From: Sphingopyxis sp. BSN-002
Lineage (GTDB): Bacteria; Pseudomonadota; Alphaproteobacteria; Sphingomonadales; Sphingomonadaceae
Assembly: GCF_022024275.1 (NCBI RefSeq)
Contig: NZ_CP091804.1
Coordinates: forward strand, 2,870,501-2,934,500
DNA: 64,000 nt
Direction: 5' to 3'
Made by a program: the position numbers and the translations under genes. Within the stretch, counting starts at the first letter, position 1. Each line of letters begins with the position of its first letter. Of this stretch, positions 8,298 to 15,524 are shown piece by piece. The notes under the pieces are model-generated. The model was not told the origin of the DNA. It saw nothing but the letters and a program-made list of their open reading frames with translations, and did no database searches.

Positions 8298-8696
8298 CTA
8301 GTCGAACTGCACGCGGCCGCGTCCGGCTTTCACGTTGCTGCGCGCCTTCTTGCTGTCGACGCGCTTCGCTTTTGCGGCCTTGCTTGGCTTGGTTTTGATC
8401 CGCTTCTCGGGCCGGACGAGCGCGGCGTCGACCAGTTCGTTCAGCCGTGCCCGTGCGTCGGCGCGATTGGCCTCCTGCGTGCGAAAGCTGCGCGCGAGAA
8501 TGACGAGTTCGCCGGCCGCCGTCATCTTGCTGCCCGCCAGCGTCTTGAGCCGGCGATAGGCGTCCGGCGCAAGGCCGAGCGCGAAGACATCGACGCGCAG
8601 CTGGCACGCCGTCGCGACCTTGTTGACATTCTGGCCGCCGGGACCCGAGCCGGCGAGAAACTTCTCGCTGATCGCGCTTTCGGGGATGTCAGCCAC
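8298..8696 (-). CDS. arfB: Alternative ribosome-rescue factor / peptidyl-tRNA hydrolase ArfB
   Basis: A 132-residue ArfB (YaeJ) type rescue factor that enters stalled ribosomes lacking a stop codon and hydrolyses the peptidyl-tRNA. It carries the GGQ catalytic motif in GSGPGGQNVNK (Gly20-Gly21-Gln22) and ends in a long lysine/arginine-rich tail (about 95-132, rich in KTKPSKAAKAKR-type repeats), which in ArfB lies in the empty mRNA channel. No stop-codon-recognition domain is present, as expected. The start overlaps the end of the pseudouridine-synthase gene upstream by eight bases, indicating an operon. A second GGQ protein, PrfH, is at 15521-16138. Confidence 0.92.
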   Translation of the reverse strand: MADIPESAISEKFLAGSGPGGQNVNKVATACQLRVDVFALGLAPDAYRRLKTLAGSKMTAAGELVILARSFRTQEANRADARARLNELVDAALVRPEKRIKTKPSKAAKAKRVDSKKARSNVKAGRGRVQFD

Positions 8697-9372
8697 GGGT
8701 CGGCGCGGCGCCTTCGGGGGCCGCGAAGCCGAGTGCGGCGAAGCGATCGGGAAAGGGCGCTTCGGCGATTATTGACGGCTTGACGTCACGTTTTACGACG
8801 AGCCGTTCGGCGTGCAGCATCGTGCGGTCCCTGGGGCCGCCCTTGCCGTAAACGGGGTCGCCGACAATCGGAAAACCCAGCCCTTCGAGCGCGTGGACAC
8901 GCAATTGATGCGTGCGGCCGGTTTCGGGGCGGAAGCGCAGCAGCGCGCGGCCGTCGACTTCGGCGAGCTTTTCCCAATGCGAGACCGAGGGTTTGCCTTT
9001 CGGATCGACAACCATCCGCCAGCCGGTTTCGGCGGTCGAGGTCTTGCCGAGCGGCAGGTCGATCGTGCCGCCATTGTCGGCCGGGACACCGTCGAGGATC
9101 GCGAGATATTGCTTTTCGACCTCTCGCCCCTCGAACGCCCGGGTGAAGCGGCCGTGCGCCTTGGGATTGCGTGCGAGCAGCAGGCAGCCAGAGGTGTCGC
9201 GGTCGAGCCGGTGGACGGGCAGCGGCCAGCGCTTGAAACCGAAGCGCAGGCTGTCGAGATGATTTTCGAGGCTGAGGCTGCCGTCGCGCGGGGCGTCGAC
9301 GGGCAGGCCCGCCGGCTTGTCGATGACGAGCGCCTCGCCATCGAGGAAGAGAATATGGTCTGAAAGAAGCAT
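8689..9372 (-). CDS. RluA-family pseudouridine synthase
   Basis: A 227-residue RNA pseudouridine synthase. The catalytic motif HRLDRDTSG is at residues 54-62 with the nucleophilic Asp57; VIDKPAGLPVDAP (about 17-29) and the late GRTHQLRVH and IVGDPVYG blocks are the other RluA family signatures. There is no S4 domain, so it belongs with the small RluA/TruC-like members; the RNA target is unknown. I chose the ATG at 9372; a longer reading would enter the dioxygenase gene. It overlaps arfB by eight bases and follows the dioxygenase gene by seven. Confidence 0.9.
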   Translation of the reverse strand: MLLSDHILFLDGEALVIDKPAGLPVDAPRDGSLSLENHLDSLRFGFKRWPLPVHRLDRDTSGCLLLARNPKAHGRFTRAFEGREVEKQYLAILDGVPADNGGTIDLPLGKTSTAETGWRMVVDPKGKPSVSHWEKLAEVDGRALLRFRPETGRTHQLRVHALEGLGFPIVGDPVYGKGGPRDRTMLHAERLVVKRDVKPSIIAEAPFPDRFAALGFAAPEGAAPTRG

Positions 9373-9379
9373 CGCCGCG

Positions 9380-10216
9380 CTATACGGCGACGCTCTCTTC
9401 GCCGAAAGCGTAAACGTCCATCGCCAGAAACGCATAGGTCGTGCTGGCGTGAAGACGCTTCGCATGCAGCCGGTCGCCGTCGGCGCCGGCGCCCATCGCA
9501 ACGAATAGCGGCAATATATGGTCCGGCGTCGGATGATTGTCCTTGCCGTGCGGCGCGCGATCGACGGCGTGGAGGACATCGTCGATCGCATTGGCTTCCA
9601 TGCGGCCGGCGACCCAGGCGGTGAAGTCGCCGACCCATGCGGGCGCCGGCGCGCCGATCGCGGGGCGCGTGGTGAAGAAGGCGCGGAGATTGTGCGTGAT
9701 GCTGCCCGATCCGATGATCAGCACGCCCTCGTCGCGGAGCGGCGCGAGCGCCTGCCCCAGCGCATAATGCCATTCGGGCGGCGCGTTCGAGGCGATCGAG
9801 AGCTGGATCACCGGGATGTCGGCGTCGGGGTAGATGACGGACAGCGGCACCCATGCGCCATGGTCGAGCCCGCGCTCGGGATCGGCGGTGACGGTGAGAC
9901 CGTGACCTGCGAGCAGATCGACGATGCGCGCCGCAAGCGCCGGATCGCCGGGGGCGGGGTAGCGCATCGCGAACAGTTCGTCGGGAAAGCCGCCGAAGTC
10001 GTGGATCGTCGGCGGCGCGGCCGAGGCGGTCACGGTCGCGCGGCCGCCCTGATATGCCGCGTCATGATGCGCCGACACGACGAGGATCGCGCGCGGACGC
10101 GGCAGCGAGCTGCCCAGCCCGGCGAGGAAATCCCGCGCCGGGCTGGGCTCGAGCGCCATCATCGGCGAGCCATGCGAAAGGAACCAGCTCGGGAGACGGC
10201 GCATCGACATCTTCAA
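9380..10216 (-). CDS. Class III extradiol ring-cleavage dioxygenase (4,5-DOPA dioxygenase-like)
   Basis: A 278-residue LigB-family metal-dependent dioxygenase similar to YgiD/DOPA extradiol dioxygenase. Expected metal-site histidines are present in LSHGSPMM (His15), SAHHDAAY, LDHGAWVPL and GSGSITHNLR. Such enzymes open catechol-type rings. The start overlaps the azoreductase stop by four bases (ATGA; a second Met three codons on is also possible), so it is translated from the same message as azoR and perhaps the pirin gene. Substrate identity is not visible; YgiD homologues act on L-DOPA only weakly. Confidence 0.88.
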   Translation of the reverse strand: MKMSMRRLPSWFLSHGSPMMALEPSPARDFLAGLGSSLPRPRAILVVSAHHDAAYQGGRATVTASAAPPTIHDFGGFPDELFAMRYPAPGDPALAARIVDLLAGHGLTVTADPERGLDHGAWVPLSVIYPDADIPVIQLSIASNAPPEWHYALGQALAPLRDEGVLIIGSGSITHNLRAFFTTRPAIGAPAPAWVGDFTAWVAGRMEANAIDDVLHAVDRAPHGKDNHPTPDHILPLFVAMGAGADGDRLHAKRLHASTTYAFLAMDVYAFGEESVAV

Positions 10217-10809
10217 GCGGCCTGCTGCAGGTCTTCGATGGCCGCGGTCGCGCGGTTCACAGCTTCACCGTCCATCATCTGGGCGCCGGCGTCGATCACG
10301 GTGACGTCGGTGATGCCGACGAAGCCGAGGACGTGGCGCAGATAGCCGGTCGCGAAATCATAGTCGCTGCCGACCGGCACGCCGCCCGACGCGACGACCA
10401 GATAGGCCTTCTTGCCCTTGAGCAGGCCTTCGGGGCCGGCTTCGGTGTAGCGAAAGGTGCGGCGGGCGCGGGCGATCAGGTCGATCCATGCCTTCAGCGA
10501 TGCGGGAATGCCGAAATTGTAGACGGGGACGCCGATGACGACCGCGTCGGCGGCTTCGAGTTCGGCGATCAGTTCGTCCGAGGCTTCGAGCGCGGCCTTC
10601 TGTTCGGCGCTGCGTTCGGCGTCGTCGGTGAAATTGGCGAACACCCAGCTTTCGTCGAGCAGCGCGGGCGGGGTGGTGGCGAGGTCGCGGTGGACGACCC
10701 TGGCGCCATAGCTCTGGCCGAGCAGGCGCTCGACGAGGCGGTCGGTCAGGCTGCGGGTGGTCGAGCCCGTGTGACGGGCGCTGGCATCGACGCGAAGAAT
10801 ATTGGTCAT
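10213..10809 (-). CDS. azoR: FMN-dependent NADH:quinone reductase / azoreductase
   Basis: A 198-residue flavodoxin-fold reductase of the AzoR (AcpD) family that reduces quinones and azo compounds by two electrons. The FMN-binding loop is DASARHTGSTTRSLTDRL (about 8-25), with the second FMN stretch VPVYNFGIPASLKAWID (about 94-110) and the RTFRYTEAGPEGLLKGKKA segment (about 116-134) typical of the family. It lies between the pirin and dioxygenase genes and overlaps the latter. Together with the divergent LysR gene this suggests an aromatic or quinone stress response. Confidence 0.93.
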   Translation of the reverse strand: MTNILRVDASARHTGSTTRSLTDRLVERLLGQSYGARVVHRDLATTPPALLDESWVFANFTDDAERSAEQKAALEASDELIAELEAADAVVIGVPVYNFGIPASLKAWIDLIARARRTFRYTEAGPEGLLKGKKAYLVVASGGVPVGSDYDFATGYLRHVLGFVGITDVTVIDAGAQMMDGEAVNRATAAIEDLQQAA

Positions 10810-10848
10810 GGCACTAAACTCCTTGGGACTTGGATGAGGGAAAGGGGT

Positions 10849-10886
10849 GGGCCGCCGCCAACAGGGAGGGGGACAAGCGGCGGCCC
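10849..10886 (-). terminator. Strong hairpin between pirin and azoR genes
   Basis: Perfect 10-bp arms GGGCCGCCGC (10849-10858) and GCGGCGGCCC (10877-10886) enclose an 18-base loop in the 90-bp gap between the pirin stop and the azoR start. In the direction of transcription there is no clear T-run after it, so it may be a partial terminator, an mRNA-stability element or a Rho-related structure rather than an intrinsic terminator. Confidence 0.5.
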
Positions 10887-10899
10887 GAGGGGGTTGCGG

Positions 10900-11595
10900 T
10901 TACAGGCTGTCGACGAGGACCAGTTCGGCGTCGTCGAGCGCCTCGACCTTGATCGTCCCGACATCGCGGAGCGCGATGCCGTCGCGGGGATCGGCATCCT
11001 GTCCGTTGACGCGGATGCGGCCCTTGGCGGCGACGAGGTAGGCGTGGCGCCCGCCTTCGAGGTCGTAGGACACGGTCTCTCCTGCATTCACCGTTGCCGC
11101 AGCCACACGGGCATTGGCGCGGATCGGCAGCGCTTCGTCGCCCTCGATGCCGCTCGCCAAGGTCACGAACTGACCCGAACGGTCGGCTTTCGGGAACTGG
11201 CGGGCGCCCCAGCCGGGATTGCCGCCGTCACGGTCGGGCATGATCCAGATCTGGAACAGCGTCGTTTCCTCGTCCTCGAGGTTGAACTCGCTGTGCGTCA
11301 CGCCGGTGCCGGCGCTCATCACCTGGACGTCGCCCGCCGCGGTGCGGCCGGTGTTGCCCATGCTGTCGCGGTGCGTGATCGCGCCGGTACGGACATAGGT
11401 GATGATTTCCATGTCGCGGTGCGGATGCGGCGGGAAGCCCGACTGCGATGCGATCGCATCGTCGTTCCAGACGCGCAGCGCGCCCCAGCCCATACGATCG
11501 GGCTCGTAATAATTGGCGAACGAGAAGTGGTGACGGGCGTCGAGCCAGCCGTGGTTGGCGTGGCCCAGCGTGTCGAATTTGCGGATGTCGATCAT
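10900..11595 (-). CDS. Pirin-family (bicupin) protein
   Basis: A 231-residue pirin of the YhhW type, a short bicupin; some members have quercetinase activity. The N-terminal cupin carries the metal-binding motif PHPHRDMEIITYV (about 55-67) and the later THSEFNLEDEETTLFQIW (about 101-118) with the remaining histidine and glutamate ligands. The second cupin (about 130-231) is degenerate as in other pirins. First gene of the pirin-azoR-dioxygenase group, divergent from the LysR gene with a 136-bp shared promoter region. Confidence 0.92.
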   Translation of the reverse strand: MIDIRKFDTLGHANHGWLDARHHFSFANYYEPDRMGWGALRVWNDDAIASQSGFPPHPHRDMEIITYVRTGAITHRDSMGNTGRTAAGDVQVMSAGTGVTHSEFNLEDEETTLFQIWIMPDRDGGNPGWGARQFPKADRSGQFVTLASGIEGDEALPIRANARVAAATVNAGETVSYDLEGGRHAYLVAAKGRIRVNGQDADPRDGIALRDVGTIKVEALDDAELVLVDSL

Positions 11596-11679
11596 CGGGC
11601 TTGTCCTTTATCTTGGTGCCGCCCTCCGGCATCGGTGCCGGGCGGCTCATCTGTTGAGGACAAAATAGGCATTGGGATC

Positions 11680-11726
11680 GTTTCGAAAATAGCGTAGATG
11701 GAAAACCATTGTTTCGATTCAGGAGG
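11680..11726. promoter_or_regulatory. Shared LysR/pirin control region with repeats and a strong Shine-Dalgarno
   Basis: Between the divergent pirin and LysR genes there are two GTTTCGA repeats (11680-11686 and 11711-11717) and a dyad ATGG-AAAA-CCAT (11698-11709), close to the T-N11-A style of LysR sites. AGGAGG at 11721-11726 is a near-perfect Shine-Dalgarno five bases before a GTG, which fixes the LysR start. Assignment of the repeats as the LysR operator is inference. Confidence 0.5.
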
Positions 11727-11731
11727 TATTC

Positions 11732-12667
11732 GTGGCGCTTCCCGACTATGAAGGCTGGGCCTGTTTCGTCGCCGTCGCCGATGGTGGCAGCTTCACCGCC
11801 GCCGCCGCCGCGCTGGGGCTGTCGAAGGCGAGCGTGTCGAAGGCGGTGACGCGGCTCGAGGCATCGCTGGGCATCACCCTGCTCCACCGCAGCTCGCGCG
11901 TCGTCGCGGTCTCGACCGCGGGGGCGGGGCTGCTCGACGAGGCGCGCGCGATGGTCGCGGCGGCGACTGCGGCGACCGAAGCGGCGCGCGGCGACCGCGT
12001 CGACCTGGCGGGGCCGATCCGTCTCGCGGCGCCGATGAGCTTCGGCATCAAGGTGCTCGGCCCGCCGCTCGCGGCGTTTCTCGACCAGCATCCTGCAGTC
12101 GAGATCGAGGTGCTGCTGAGCGATGCGCGCCATGACCCCGTTGCCGAGGGGATCGATCTGACCCTGCGCATCTCGCCGCTCGCCGATTCCAGCCTGCTCG
12201 CGCGGACGATTGCGCCGGTCGCGGCGTCGGTGCTGGCAAGTCCCGCCTATCTGGAGAAGCATGGCACGCCGAGGCATCCGCTCGACCTCGGCGGGCATCG
12301 CCTCGTCGGTTACGGCCACCGCCAGCGTGCGATGCCGCTCCATTTCCAGCGCAAGGGCGAGGAAGCGACGGTGCTCCCGTCGGGGCCGCTGTTCACCAAC
12401 AATGGCGATATCGTAGTCCCCCTGCTTGCGGCGGGGGGCGGGATCGCGGTCCTGCCCGACTTCATCGCGGCGACCGAACTCGCTTCGGGAGCGCTCGTCC
12501 GCATCCTCACCGACTGGTCGTTACCGCAGGCGTATCTGCACCTGCTGTCGCCGCCGTCGCGGCTGCGGCCCGCGCGCGTGCGAGCGCTTTCGGACTATCT
12601 GGTCGACAATCTGAAGCTGTCGTGCACCGGCGCGCACGAGCAGCTGACGGCGCTCGGTAACCGGTAA
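11732..12667 (+). CDS. LysR-family transcriptional regulator
   Basis: A 311-residue LysR regulator with the winged helix-turn-helix at the N-terminus (WACFVAVADGGSFTAAAAAL, about 9-28, then KASVSKAVTRLEASLGITLL) and a periplasmic-binding-protein-like effector domain from about residue 90, beginning GPIRLAAPMSFGI. The start codon is GTG, chosen because AGGAGG stands five bases upstream. It belongs to the clade whose neighbours are often pirin genes. Divergent orientation to the pirin-azoR-dioxygenase genes suggests that it regulates them in response to an aromatic or electrophilic compound (inference). Confidence 0.92.
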   Translation: MALPDYEGWACFVAVADGGSFTAAAAALGLSKASVSKAVTRLEASLGITLLHRSSRVVAVSTAGAGLLDEARAMVAAATAATEAARGDRVDLAGPIRLAAPMSFGIKVLGPPLAAFLDQHPAVEIEVLLSDARHDPVAEGIDLTLRISPLADSSLLARTIAPVAASVLASPAYLEKHGTPRHPLDLGGHRLVGYGHRQRAMPLHFQRKGEEATVLPSGPLFTNNGDIVVPLLAAGGGIAVLPDFIAATELASGALVRILTDWSLPQAYLHLLSPPSRLRPARVRALSDYLVDNLKLSCTGAHEQLTALGNR

Positions 12668-12699
12668 ATGCGCATCCCCGACTGTTGCATATAGGCCGC

Positions 12700-12734
12700 G
12701 AATCGCGGATTCCTGCGGGTTAAATCAAAATTAA
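12700..12734 (+). promoter_or_regulatory. ctrA promoter: two GANTC sites and a perfect CtrA box
   Basis: Upstream of ctrA stand two CcrM-type methylation sites, GAATC at 12700-12704 and GATTC at 12708-12712, then a perfect CtrA box TTAA-N7-TTAA (12720-12723 and 12731-12734, followed by CC). A further TTAA half-site is at 12760-12763. In Caulobacter ctrA transcription is governed by GANTC methylation at one promoter and by CtrA binding to its own promoter; the same logic appears in this short stretch. The transcription start has not been mapped. Confidence 0.75.
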
Positions 12735-12859
12735 CCTTTTCCCTTCATTGCTTTCATGGTTAATGTTCCGGCAGCCCTGCAACAGGGGTCGTCGGGGGCA
12801 CTGCGAGGGGGCCGCAGACGGGTTGCGGGTCCATCGTGGGAACAATCAAGGGGTGCCTA

Positions 12860-13567
12860 ATGCGCGTACTGCTGATCGAGGACGAGCCGACGACCGCGAA
12901 AGCGATCGACACGATGCTCACGACCGAAGGCTTCAACGTCTACACCACCGATCTCGGTGAGGAAGGCTTGGACCTCGGCAAGCTGTATGATTACGACATC
13001 ATCCTGCTCGACCTGAACCTGCCCGACATGCACGGCTATGACGTGCTGAAAAAGCTCCGCACCGCAAAGGTGCAGACGCCGGTGCTGATCCTGTCGGGCG
13101 TTTCCGAAATGGATTCGAAGGTGCGCTCGTTCGGCTTCGGCGCCGACGACTATGTCACCAAGCCGTTCCATCGCGACGAGCTGGTCGCCCGCATCCATGC
13201 GGTCGTGCGCCGTTCGAAGGGCCATAGCCAGAGCGTCATCAAGACCGGCAAGCTGGCGGTCAACCTCGACACCAAGACGGTCGAAGTCGACAGCGTCCGC
13301 GTGCATCTGACCGGCAAGGAATATCAGATGCTCGAGCTGCTCTCGCTCCGCAAGGGCACGACGCTGACCAAGGAAATGTTCCTGAACCACCTCTATGGCG
13401 GCATGGACGAGCCCGAACTGAAGATCATCGACGTCTTCATCTGCAAGCTGCGCAAGAAACTCGCGCTCGCCTGCGGCGGCGAGAATTATATCGAGACGGT
13501 CTGGGGCCGCGGTTATGTCCTTCGCGACATCGACGAAGAAGGGAATGAAGTGCGCCGGGTCGCCTGA
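12860..13567 (+). CDS. ctrA: Cell-cycle response regulator CtrA
   Basis: A 235-residue OmpR/PhoB-type response regulator, the essential cell-cycle master regulator of alphaproteobacteria. The receiver domain (1-120) starts [17 protein letters not shown], with acidic pocket Glu7-Asp8, phospho-acceptor Asp51 in [13 protein letters not shown] and the conserved lysine in DDYVTKPFH. The winged-helix DNA-binding domain (about 130-225) includes [19 protein letters not shown] and ends with GRGYVLRD. The ATG at 12860 gives the family's usual start; an upstream ATG at 12836 would add eight residues. Promoter sites and a strong terminator flank it, so it is monocistronic. The C-terminus differs from the short AA-type degradation tail of Caulobacter CtrA, ending instead RRVA. 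Confidence 0.95.
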   Translation: MRVLLIEDEPTTAKAIDTMLTTEGFNVYTTDLGEEGLDLGKLYDYDIILLDLNLPDMHGYDVLKKLRTAKVQTPVLILSGVSEMDSKVRSFGFGADDYVTKPFHRDELVARIHAVVRRSKGHSQSVIKTGKLAVNLDTKTVEVDSVRVHLTGKEYQMLELLSLRKGTTLTKEMFLNHLYGGMDEPELKIIDVFICKLRKKLALACGGENYIETVWGRGYVLRDIDEEGNEVRRVA

Positions 13568-13600
13568 GCCGCTTCGACACAAGAGTTTTAACGGGGGACA

Positions 13601-13632
13601 CCGGCGCGGAGCGATCCGCGCCGGTTTTCTGT
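13601..13632 (+). terminator. Rho-independent terminator of ctrA
   Basis: Perfect 10-bp arms CCGGCGCGGA (13601-13610) and TCCGCGCCGG (13615-13624) with a GCGA tetraloop, followed directly by TTTTCTGTTT. It stands 33 bases after the ctrA stop. Confidence 0.9.
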
Positions 13633-13746
13633 TTGGGGGTGCCGGGTAGGGCGCGCACCACTTTAAATGTTGAGTTTGCGGTCCGTACAAGCTATCGGGC
13701 CGGCCGCCGATACCGGCATTGTTTCTGAACTGGAAAGGAGAAAGTC

Positions 13747-13848
13747 ATGCGAGCAGCGTCGATCCGCAACGCAACATTTTCCGATTTCCAGACTATTCAG
13801 GAACAAATTGCATGGGCAATTTCCTTCCGGGCGACTGCGTTCGCCTGA
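13747..13848 (+). CDS. Possible 33-residue leader peptide upstream of the RtcB/PrfH genes
   Basis: A short open frame with a strong Shine-Dalgarno (GGAAAGGAG, 13732-13740) six bases before its ATG. The predicted peptide begins MRAASIRNATFSDFQTIQ and ends ATAFA. About 18 of its 33 third positions are G or C (hand count), far below the neighbouring genes, so it may be non-coding or of foreign origin. A second small frame (13812-13949, 45 residues) overlaps its end and runs 11 bases into the next gene. The remaining 371 bp between ctrA and that gene hold the ctrA terminator and an AT-richer stretch from about 13660 to 13830; I found no convincing promoter. Confidence 0.3.
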   Translation: MRAASIRNATFSDFQTIQEQIAWAISFRATAFA

Positions 13849-13938
13849 CCCCGTTGCGCGGCGCGGATGCCGCCGGCTATCTTTCGTCACTTTCAATCGC
13901 TGTCCGTTCGCAGCTCCCGGATCGGGGGGAGGCGCGGC

Positions 13939-14421
13939 ATGCGGCATGACATGTTCAAGATCATCGTCGAGCGGCCGCGCTGGGGCGCGAGCCATGCGGC
14001 ATCTGCCAAACTGAAAAGGAGTGATCCCGATTGTAAATTTCTCGGTCTGAAGCGGCACGCCAACCGCGAGGCGCCCTACACCAAATCGCTGAACGAAAAT
14101 CTGGCGCCGCTGGTCCGCTTCTTGAGAAGCCGGCGCGGGCGTCGCTGGGACGATGTGTTCAGTGAAATCTGCGCGCGGCTGGATACCGGCAGCACGGTGA
14201 AGATGCACGTCCGGCTGCACCTGGACGACATCGTGGCTACCCGGATCTCGATCGGGCGGCGGGGTGAATGGATGATCGAGGGCGAGGTACTCGACAGCCC
14301 TCGCCGCTGGTCGCGACTTCGCCAGTTCTTCGTCGATCCGCGGGACGGGATTCTCAAGGATAGTGCCGAGTTTCCATGGCACCTCATGCCCGCGCGCGGC
14401 GGGCAGGGAGAAGGCGCATGA
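13939..14421 (+). CDS. Conserved uncharacterised protein of the RtcB-PrfH module
   Basis: A 160-residue basic protein. It starts MRHDMFKIIVERPRWG, has an internal block KSLNENLAPLVRFLRSRRG (about 49-67) running into RRWDDVFSEICARLDTGSTV, a histidine-rich helix KMHVRLHLDDIV (about 88-99), and near the end FFVDPRDGILKD (about 130-141). From memory these blocks recur in unnamed proteins of other phyla, so it is probably a real family without a function; a search is needed to prove this. No signal peptide or membrane segment. The start is supported by GGGGGAGG six bases upstream. Its stop overlaps the RtcB start (ATGA), so the two are translated together, which points to a role in the same RNA-repair or ribosome-rescue task. 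Confidence 0.8.
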   Translation: MRHDMFKIIVERPRWGASHAASAKLKRSDPDCKFLGLKRHANREAPYTKSLNENLAPLVRFLRSRRGRRWDDVFSEICARLDTGSTVKMHVRLHLDDIVATRISIGRRGEWMIEGEVLDSPRRWSRLRQFFVDPRDGILKDSAEFPWHLMPARGGQGEGA

Positions 14422-15524
14422 CGAAGGCAAGTATCAGGATCATCGCATCCGACCTTTCGCGGGTGGATCCGCTCGCCTTGGACCAGCTTGCGCGAGCCGC
14501 CGAGTTCGAGGGCCTTGCCCGGATCGTCGGTTTGCCGGACCTTCACGCCGGCCGCGGGATTGCGGTGGGGGCCGCATACTGGTCACCCGACATGCTGTTC
14601 CCGCATCTCGTCGGTAGTGATATCGGTTGCGGAATGGCGCTTTGGGAAACCGACCAGCCCGTGCGCAGGTTCCGGCTCGATGCAGCCGCGCGCAAGCTTC
14701 GCGGTCTGGATGAGCCTTGGGACGGCGACGCAGGCGCGGCGCTCTCGAAGGCGAAGATCGATCCGGCGCTCGGCGGAGCGGCGCTGGGGACCATAGGCGG
14801 CGGCAATCATTTTGCCGAGTTCCAGCGCGTCGAACGGATTGTCGACATCGACCGGTTCGAGGCATTCGGCTTTCGTCCCGATGCCGTCTGGCTCATGGTC
14901 CACAGCGGTTCGCGCGGGTTGGGACAGGCGATCCTCGACGACTGGACGCGATCCCGCGGCACCGCGCCGGCCGAGGCATCGGGCGAGGCGGGGGCGGCGT
15001 ATCTCGCCGCGCATGACCGGGCGGTCGGCTGGGCGGTTCTCAATCGCGAGATCATAGCACGCCGATTCTGCGAAAAGCTGGGTCTGGCGGCCGTGCGAAG
15101 GCTCGACATCTGCCACAACAGCGTCACGCCGTACGAAGGCGGATGGCTGCATCGGAAGGGAGCGGCGCCGGCAGACCGGGGGCTGGTCGTGATTCCGGGG
15201 TCGCGCGGCGATTTCAGCTATCTGGTCGAACCCGTCGTCGGGCAAGCGGCCGGGGCCCTCTGTTCGCTGGCTCATGGCGCCGGCCGGAAATGGGGTCGCA
15301 ACGACGCGCATGGCCGGCTGTCGAAGCGGTTTCGGCCGTCCGACCTTGAGCGCACGGCGCTTGGGGGGCGTGTGATCTGCGAGGATCGTCGGCTGATTTT
15401 CGAGGAAGCCCCGCAGGCATACAAGGACATCGGCGGTGTTGTCGGCGACCTTGAGGCCGCGGGACTGATCCGTGTCATCGCGAGCCTTCGACCCCTGCTG
15501 AGCTACAAGACGAGGCGTTCATGA
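14418..15524 (+). CDS. rtcB2: RtcB-family RNA ligase (RtcB2 type, PrfH-linked)
   Basis: A 368-residue RNA ligase that joins 2',3'-cyclic phosphate (3'-phosphate) ends to 5'-OH ends using GTP and Mn(II). Motifs are complete: PDLHAGRGIAVG (40-51), SDIGCGM (67-73, metal-ligand Asp68 and Cys71), GGGNHF (127-132), HSGSRG (162-167), CHNSV (232-236) and SLAHGAGR (283-290), where His286 is the expected guanylated residue. It is shorter than the roughly 400-residue housekeeping RtcB, and the PrfH gene overlaps its stop by four bases; both point to the RtcB2 branch, which in Escherichia coli re-ligates 16S rRNA cut in the decoding centre. Codon use (AGT, AGG, CGA, GGA) looks unlike the neighbouring genes, suggesting transfer. 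Confidence 0.92.
   Translation: MTKASIRIIASDLSRVDPLALDQLARAAEFEGLARIVGLPDLHAGRGIAVGAAYWSPDMLFPHLVGSDIGCGMALWETDQPVRRFRLDAAARKLRGLDEPWDGDAGAALSKAKIDPALGGAALGTIGGGNHFAEFQRVERIVDIDRFEAFGFRPDAVWLMVHSGSRGLGQAILDDWTRSRGTAPAEASGEAGAAYLAAHDRAVGWAVLNREIIARRFCEKLGLAAVRRLDICHNSVTPYEGGWLHRKGAAPADRGLVVIPGSRGDFSYLVEPVVGQAAGALCSLAHGAGRKWGRNDAHGRLSKRFRPSDLERTALGGRVICEDRRLIFEEAPQAYKDIGGVVGDLEAAGLIRVIASLRPLLSYKTRRS

Noticed and set aside
13640..13740. Sigma-54 promoter for the RtcB module, as in the Escherichia coli rtcBA operon
   Set aside because: No GG-N10-GC spacing of the needed form and no rtcR-like activator gene nearby.
13719..13811. Extension of the 45-codon leader ORF upstream from a TTG at 13719
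   Set aside because: No Shine-Dalgarno before the TTG and the AT-rich stretch does not look coding in that frame.
13663..14430. Open frame on the minus strand opposite the RtcB-module first gene
   Set aside because: Plus strand has Shine-Dalgarno, operon overlaps and conserved blocks; the minus frame has none.
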